Part shown: piece by piece, positions 61,339-64,000 of the stretch | Numbering within the stretch: position 1 is the first letter of the stretch | Layout: each line of letters opens with the position of its first letter | DNA from: Rhizomicrobium sp. | Lineage (GTDB): Bacteria; Pseudomonadota; Alphaproteobacteria; Micropepsales; Micropepsaceae | Assembly (NCBI GenBank): GCA_037200385.1 | Contig: JBBCGL010000001.1 | Coordinates: 4,355,418 to 4,419,417, forward strand | Length of the DNA: 64,000 bases | Reading direction: 5' to 3' | Notes under the pieces: generated by a model | The model's database searches: none | The model's input: only the letters and a program-made list of their open reading frames with translations | Told to the model about the DNA's origin: nothing | Translations under genes and position numbers: made by a program

Positions 61339-62736
61339 CTAGTCCTTCGCGAACGGATTCTTTCCGCCGCGCATCAGGAAGCGCAGCGGCGTGCCGTACA
61401 GCGCGAAAGCCTCGCGCAATCCGTTGGTCAGGTAGCGCACATAGTCCTCCGGCAGCGATTTGAGCTGGTTGCCGAACAGCGCGAAGGTCGGCGGCCGCGC
61501 CTTGACCTGCGTCATGTAGCGGATGCGCACCCGGCGGCCGCTGATGGCCGGCGGCGCGTGACGCTCCAGCGCCTTCTCGAGGAAGCGGTTCAGCGCCGAG
61601 GTGCCGACCCGCTTGTTCCACGCCGCATCGGCCGACAGCACGGCGGGCACGATGCGGTCGAGCCCTTCGCCGGTCAGCGCCGACAGGCCGACCAGCGGCG
61701 CGCCGACGACCTGCGGCAGCGACTCGTCGAGCGTCAGGCGCAGCTGCCCGACCGCCCCGGCGCGGTTCTCCACCAGGTCCCATTTGTTCGCGACGAACAC
61801 CACGGCGCGGCCCTCGCGCGCGATGAGGTCGGCGATGGTGAGGTCCTGCTTCTCGAAGGCCTGCGTCGCGTCGATCATCACGATCACGCAATCGGCGAAG
61901 CGGATCGCGTCGAGCGTGCTGCCGACCGACATCTCCTCCAGCGCATGTCCCGCGGCGCGCGCCTTGCGCCGCAGCCCCGCGGTGTCGTGCAGCAGGAAGT
62001 CGCGGCCCTGCGCCTGCCACGGCGCCGCGATGGTGTCGCGCGTGATCCCGGCTTCCGGCCCCGTCAGCACGCGCTCCTCGCCGAGCAGCCGGTTGAACAG
62101 GCTCGACTTGCCGACATTCGGACGCCCGACGATGGCGAGGCGGATGACGCGGTCGGCGGGAAGGTCTTCGAAATCGCCGTCCTCGAACGGCGTCTCGTGC
62201 GGCGCCGCGCCGCCTTCCGCCTCGTCTTCGGGATAAACGATCGGCGCGATGTATTCCGCCAGCGCCTCCTCGAGCGCGCCCAGCCCCAGCGAATGCTCGG
62301 CGGATACCGCGACGGGCTCGCCGAAGCCCAGCGCATAGGCCTCGCCGAAGCCCGTGTCGCCCGCACGGCTCTCGCATTTGTTGGCCACCAGGATTACCGG
62401 CTTGCCGGCCTTGCGCAGCGCCGCCGCGATCACCTCGTCGCCGGTGGTGATGCCGGCGCGCGCGTCGATCACGAACAGGATGGCGCCGGCCTCGGCGATG
62501 GCCGCGACGGTCTGCGCCGTCATCCGTCCGGCAAGCGTCTCGGGCGCCTCATCCTCGAAGCCCGCCGTGTCGACCACGTGGAAGGCGAGGTTGCCGAGCT
62601 GCGCCTCGGCCTCGCGCCGGTCGCGCGTCACGCCCGGCGTGTCATGGACCAGCGCCAGCTTGCGGCCCACCAGCTTGTTGAACAGCGTGGACTTGCCGAC
62701 ATTGGGCCGGCCGACGATGGCGAGAAGGAACGACAT
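61339..62736 (-). CDS. der: Ribosome-assembly GTPase Der
   Basis: A 465-residue double GTPase for 50S assembly. Domain 1 has GRPNVGKSTLF near residue 8, DTAGFED and NKCES. Domain 2 has GRPNVGKSSLF near 205, DTAGLRRK and NKWDLV. A KH-like domain forms the tail (residues 350-465). An acidic linker joins the two GTPase domains. It follows bamB, 21 nt downstream, as is usual. Confidence 0.97.
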   Translation of the reverse strand: MSFLLAIVGRPNVGKSTLFNKLVGRKLALVHDTPGVTRDRREAEAQLGNLAFHVVDTAGFEDEAPETLAGRMTAQTVAAIAEAGAILFVIDARAGITTGDEVIAAALRKAGKPVILVANKCESRAGDTGFGEAYALGFGEPVAVSAEHSLGLGALEEALAEYIAPIVYPEDEAEGGAAPHETPFEDGDFEDLPADRVIRLAIVGRPNVGKSSLFNRLLGEERVLTGPEAGITRDTIAAPWQAQGRDFLLHDTAGLRRKARAAGHALEEMSVGSTLDAIRFADCVIVMIDATQAFEKQDLTIADLIAREGRAVVFVANKWDLVENRAGAVGQLRLTLDESLPQVVGAPLVGLSALTGEGLDRIVPAVLSADAAWNKRVGTSALNRFLEKALERHAPPAISGRRVRIRYMTQVKARPPTFALFGNQLKSLPEDYVRYLTNGLREAFALYGTPLRFLMRGGKNPFAKD

Positions 62737-62757
62737 CGCCGACTTGTAGCGCCGTGC

Positions 62758-64000
62758 CTAGCGCAAAGCCACCAATTGCGCGTCGCTGGTGTAGAGATAG
62801 AGCATGCCGTTGGCCACGACCGGCGAGATGAATGTTCCCGACGGAATCTCCATCTTGCCGATCAGCTCGCCCGTATAAGGCGAAATCGCGGCCGCGATGC
62901 CCTTCGACGACACCACGACCAGCCGGTCCGAGACCAGCACGGGTCCCGCCCAGACGATGGCGCCGTGCTTGCCCTCGGGGTCCTCCCAGCGCTGCAGCTG
63001 GTGAATCCACTTCACCTTGCCTTCCTTGCGGGTGAGGCAGATGAGCTGCTGCTCGGTGGTGAGCACATAGACGTAGTCGCCGGCCGCCCAGGGCGTCTGG
63101 ATGCCGCCGATGTCGCGCGACCACAGCCGGTCGCCGGTGTTGAGGCTGATCGCCGCCATGATGCCCGAATGGGAGATGGCGAAGACCGTGTCGCGATCGA
63201 CCACCGGCCGCCCCGCGATGTCGTCGAGCTCCGAAAGCGCGGTGGCGACGCCCGAATGGGTCAGCATGTCGTTCCATGCCGGGCGGCCGTTCTGCACCCT
63301 GAGCGCATAGATCTCGCCGGAGGAGTAGGGCGCCATCACATATTCGCCCGCCACCGCGGCGCTGGTGCTTTCCAGGATGCCGGCGGATTCCGAGATGCCC
63401 TGATGGTCCCACAGCCGGCGCCCGTCGGTCTGCGCCAGCGCGAAGAGATGGTTGTCCTGGGTCGAGACGAACACGCGCCCGCCATTGGCGGTCGGCGCGT
63501 TCACGATGGGCACGCCGAGGTCCTGCTTCCACAGGAACTTGCCCGAGCGCGCGTCGAGCGCGACGATCTCGCCGAAGCCGCTGGTCGCGAAGACCTTGCC
63601 GTCGTCATAGGCGACGCCGCCGCCGAAGCCCTTGGTCGGATCGATGGTGTTGTCCGTGCCGAACATGCCGAACAGCCAGGTGTCGTCCTTGCCCTCGGGC
63701 GCGATGGAGCGGTCCCAGAGCGGGCTGCCGCTGCCTGCGTCGAAGGCGAAGACATGCGCCGCGGCGTCGAGCACGAAGACACGTCCCGTTCCCACCACCG
63801 GGGCCGCGGTCAGGCGCGAGGACTGGTCCGAGCCCTTGCCGGCGTCATGCTGCCACAGCACGCGCAGCGGGCCGGGCGCTTCCAGATGGTACATCGCATT
63901 GGAGGCATAGCCGCCGGGCTCGGGCCATTCGCTGTTCTTGTAGGGCGCCGGCAGCTGCACCGGGACGTTGCGCAGCGTCTCGTCGATCCGCAGCGTCTCG
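62758..64000 (-). CDS. bamB: Outer-membrane assembly protein BamB, start beyond the window
   Basis: A beta-propeller protein, with at least 414 codons, whose 5' end lies past the right edge. PQQ-like repeats (RVFVLDAAAHVFAFDAGSGSPLWDRS, then GEIVALDARSGKFLWKQDLGVPIVNAP) each contain the W-x4-D/G-type blade closure. The N-terminal YKNSEWPEPGGYASNAMYHLEAPGPLRVLW segment is typical of alphaproteobacterial BamB, a scaffold of the BAM complex in the outer membrane. The signal peptide and lipobox are expected outside the window. A GTG at 63960 is not the true start since the frame continues without a stop. Confidence 0.9.
   Translation of the reverse strand, partial: ETLRIDETLRNVPVQLPAPYKNSEWPEPGGYASNAMYHLEAPGPLRVLWQHDAGKGSDQSSRLTAAPVVGTGRVFVLDAAAHVFAFDAGSGSPLWDRSIAPEGKDDTWLFGMFGTDNTIDPTKGFGGGVAYDDGKVFATSGFGEIVALDARSGKFLWKQDLGVPIVNAPTANGGRVFVSTQDNHLFALAQTDGRRLWDHQGISESAGILESTSAAVAGEYVMAPYSSGEIYALRVQNGRPAWNDMLTHSGVATALSELDDIAGRPVVDRDTVFAISHSGIMAAISLNTGDRLWSRDIGGIQTPWAAGDYVYVLTTEQQLICLTRKEGKVKWIHQLQRWEDPEGKHGAIVWAGPVLVSDRLVVVSSKGIAAAISPYTGELIGKMEIPSGTFISPVVANGMLYLYTSDAQLVALR

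Overview
The window is GC-rich (roughly 65% by eye), gene-dense DNA from a free-living alphaproteobacterium. The combination of a 180-kDa NAD-glutamate dehydrogenase, PhaR-PhaA-PhaB, an alphaproteobacterial ccmABCD-ccmG cluster, a B. subtilis-type PurF, a DUF4908-like protein and the gene pairs bamB-der and dapF-mtaB-ftsY-yciB fits a Caulobacter/Rhizomicrobium-like lineage. I favour the Rhizomicrobium/Micropepsaceae side, as an inference only. No rRNA, tRNA, CRISPR or prophage is visible. The window is ordinary chromosome with one insertion sequence, one toxin-antitoxin pair and many intergenic palindromic repeats.

Layout. 1-9.6 kb: assorted metabolic and envelope genes (GMC oxidoreductase, OmpA-type lipoprotein, tandem PilZ protein, two P-loop kinase-like proteins, a secreted monohaem cytochrome-like protein, an SDR, a hotdog thioesterase, a DUF1232 protein and an MmcQ/YjbR protein). 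A 37-codon MmcQ remnant not recorded by simple ORF length filters lies at 4955-5068. 9.7-22 kb: the giant glutamate dehydrogenase, an exonuclease-DUF427-cupin run, a methyltransferase-crotonase pair and aconitase. 22-26.3 kb: a PemK/MazF-Phd toxin-antitoxin operon with a clear promoter and palindrome, a LysR regulator and a three-gene ABC-2 exporter. 26.6-32.6 kb: a DUF1223 protein, a small HTH gene with a membrane partner, an EAL protein with a degenerate GGDEF domain and an orphan B12-binding radical SAM enzyme.

32.6-38.8 kb: polyhydroxyalkanoate genes (phaR divergent from phaA, then phaB behind an intrinsic terminator), then cytochrome c maturation genes ccmA, B, C, D and G. A 133-bp palindromic repeat has landed between ccmA and ccmB while keeping an open, coupled reading frame. 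38.8-48.6 kb: a MarR regulator, a NUDIX hydrolase, the four-gene overlapping operon dapF-mtaB-ftsY-yciB, and two tandem S9 prolyl oligopeptidases separated by a hairpin repeat. 48.8-52.5 kb: the conserved translation/secretion operon ffh-rpsP-rimM-trmD-rplS. 52.6-64 kb: an ABC exporter, an IS5-type element carrying a passenger ORF, radA-cvpA-purF, an SDR, a PAS-domain protein, der and the truncated bamB.

Most operons use 4-nt ATGA/GTGA overlaps. Intergenic gaps are all under 300 nt, and many hold inverted repeats belonging to at least four families.
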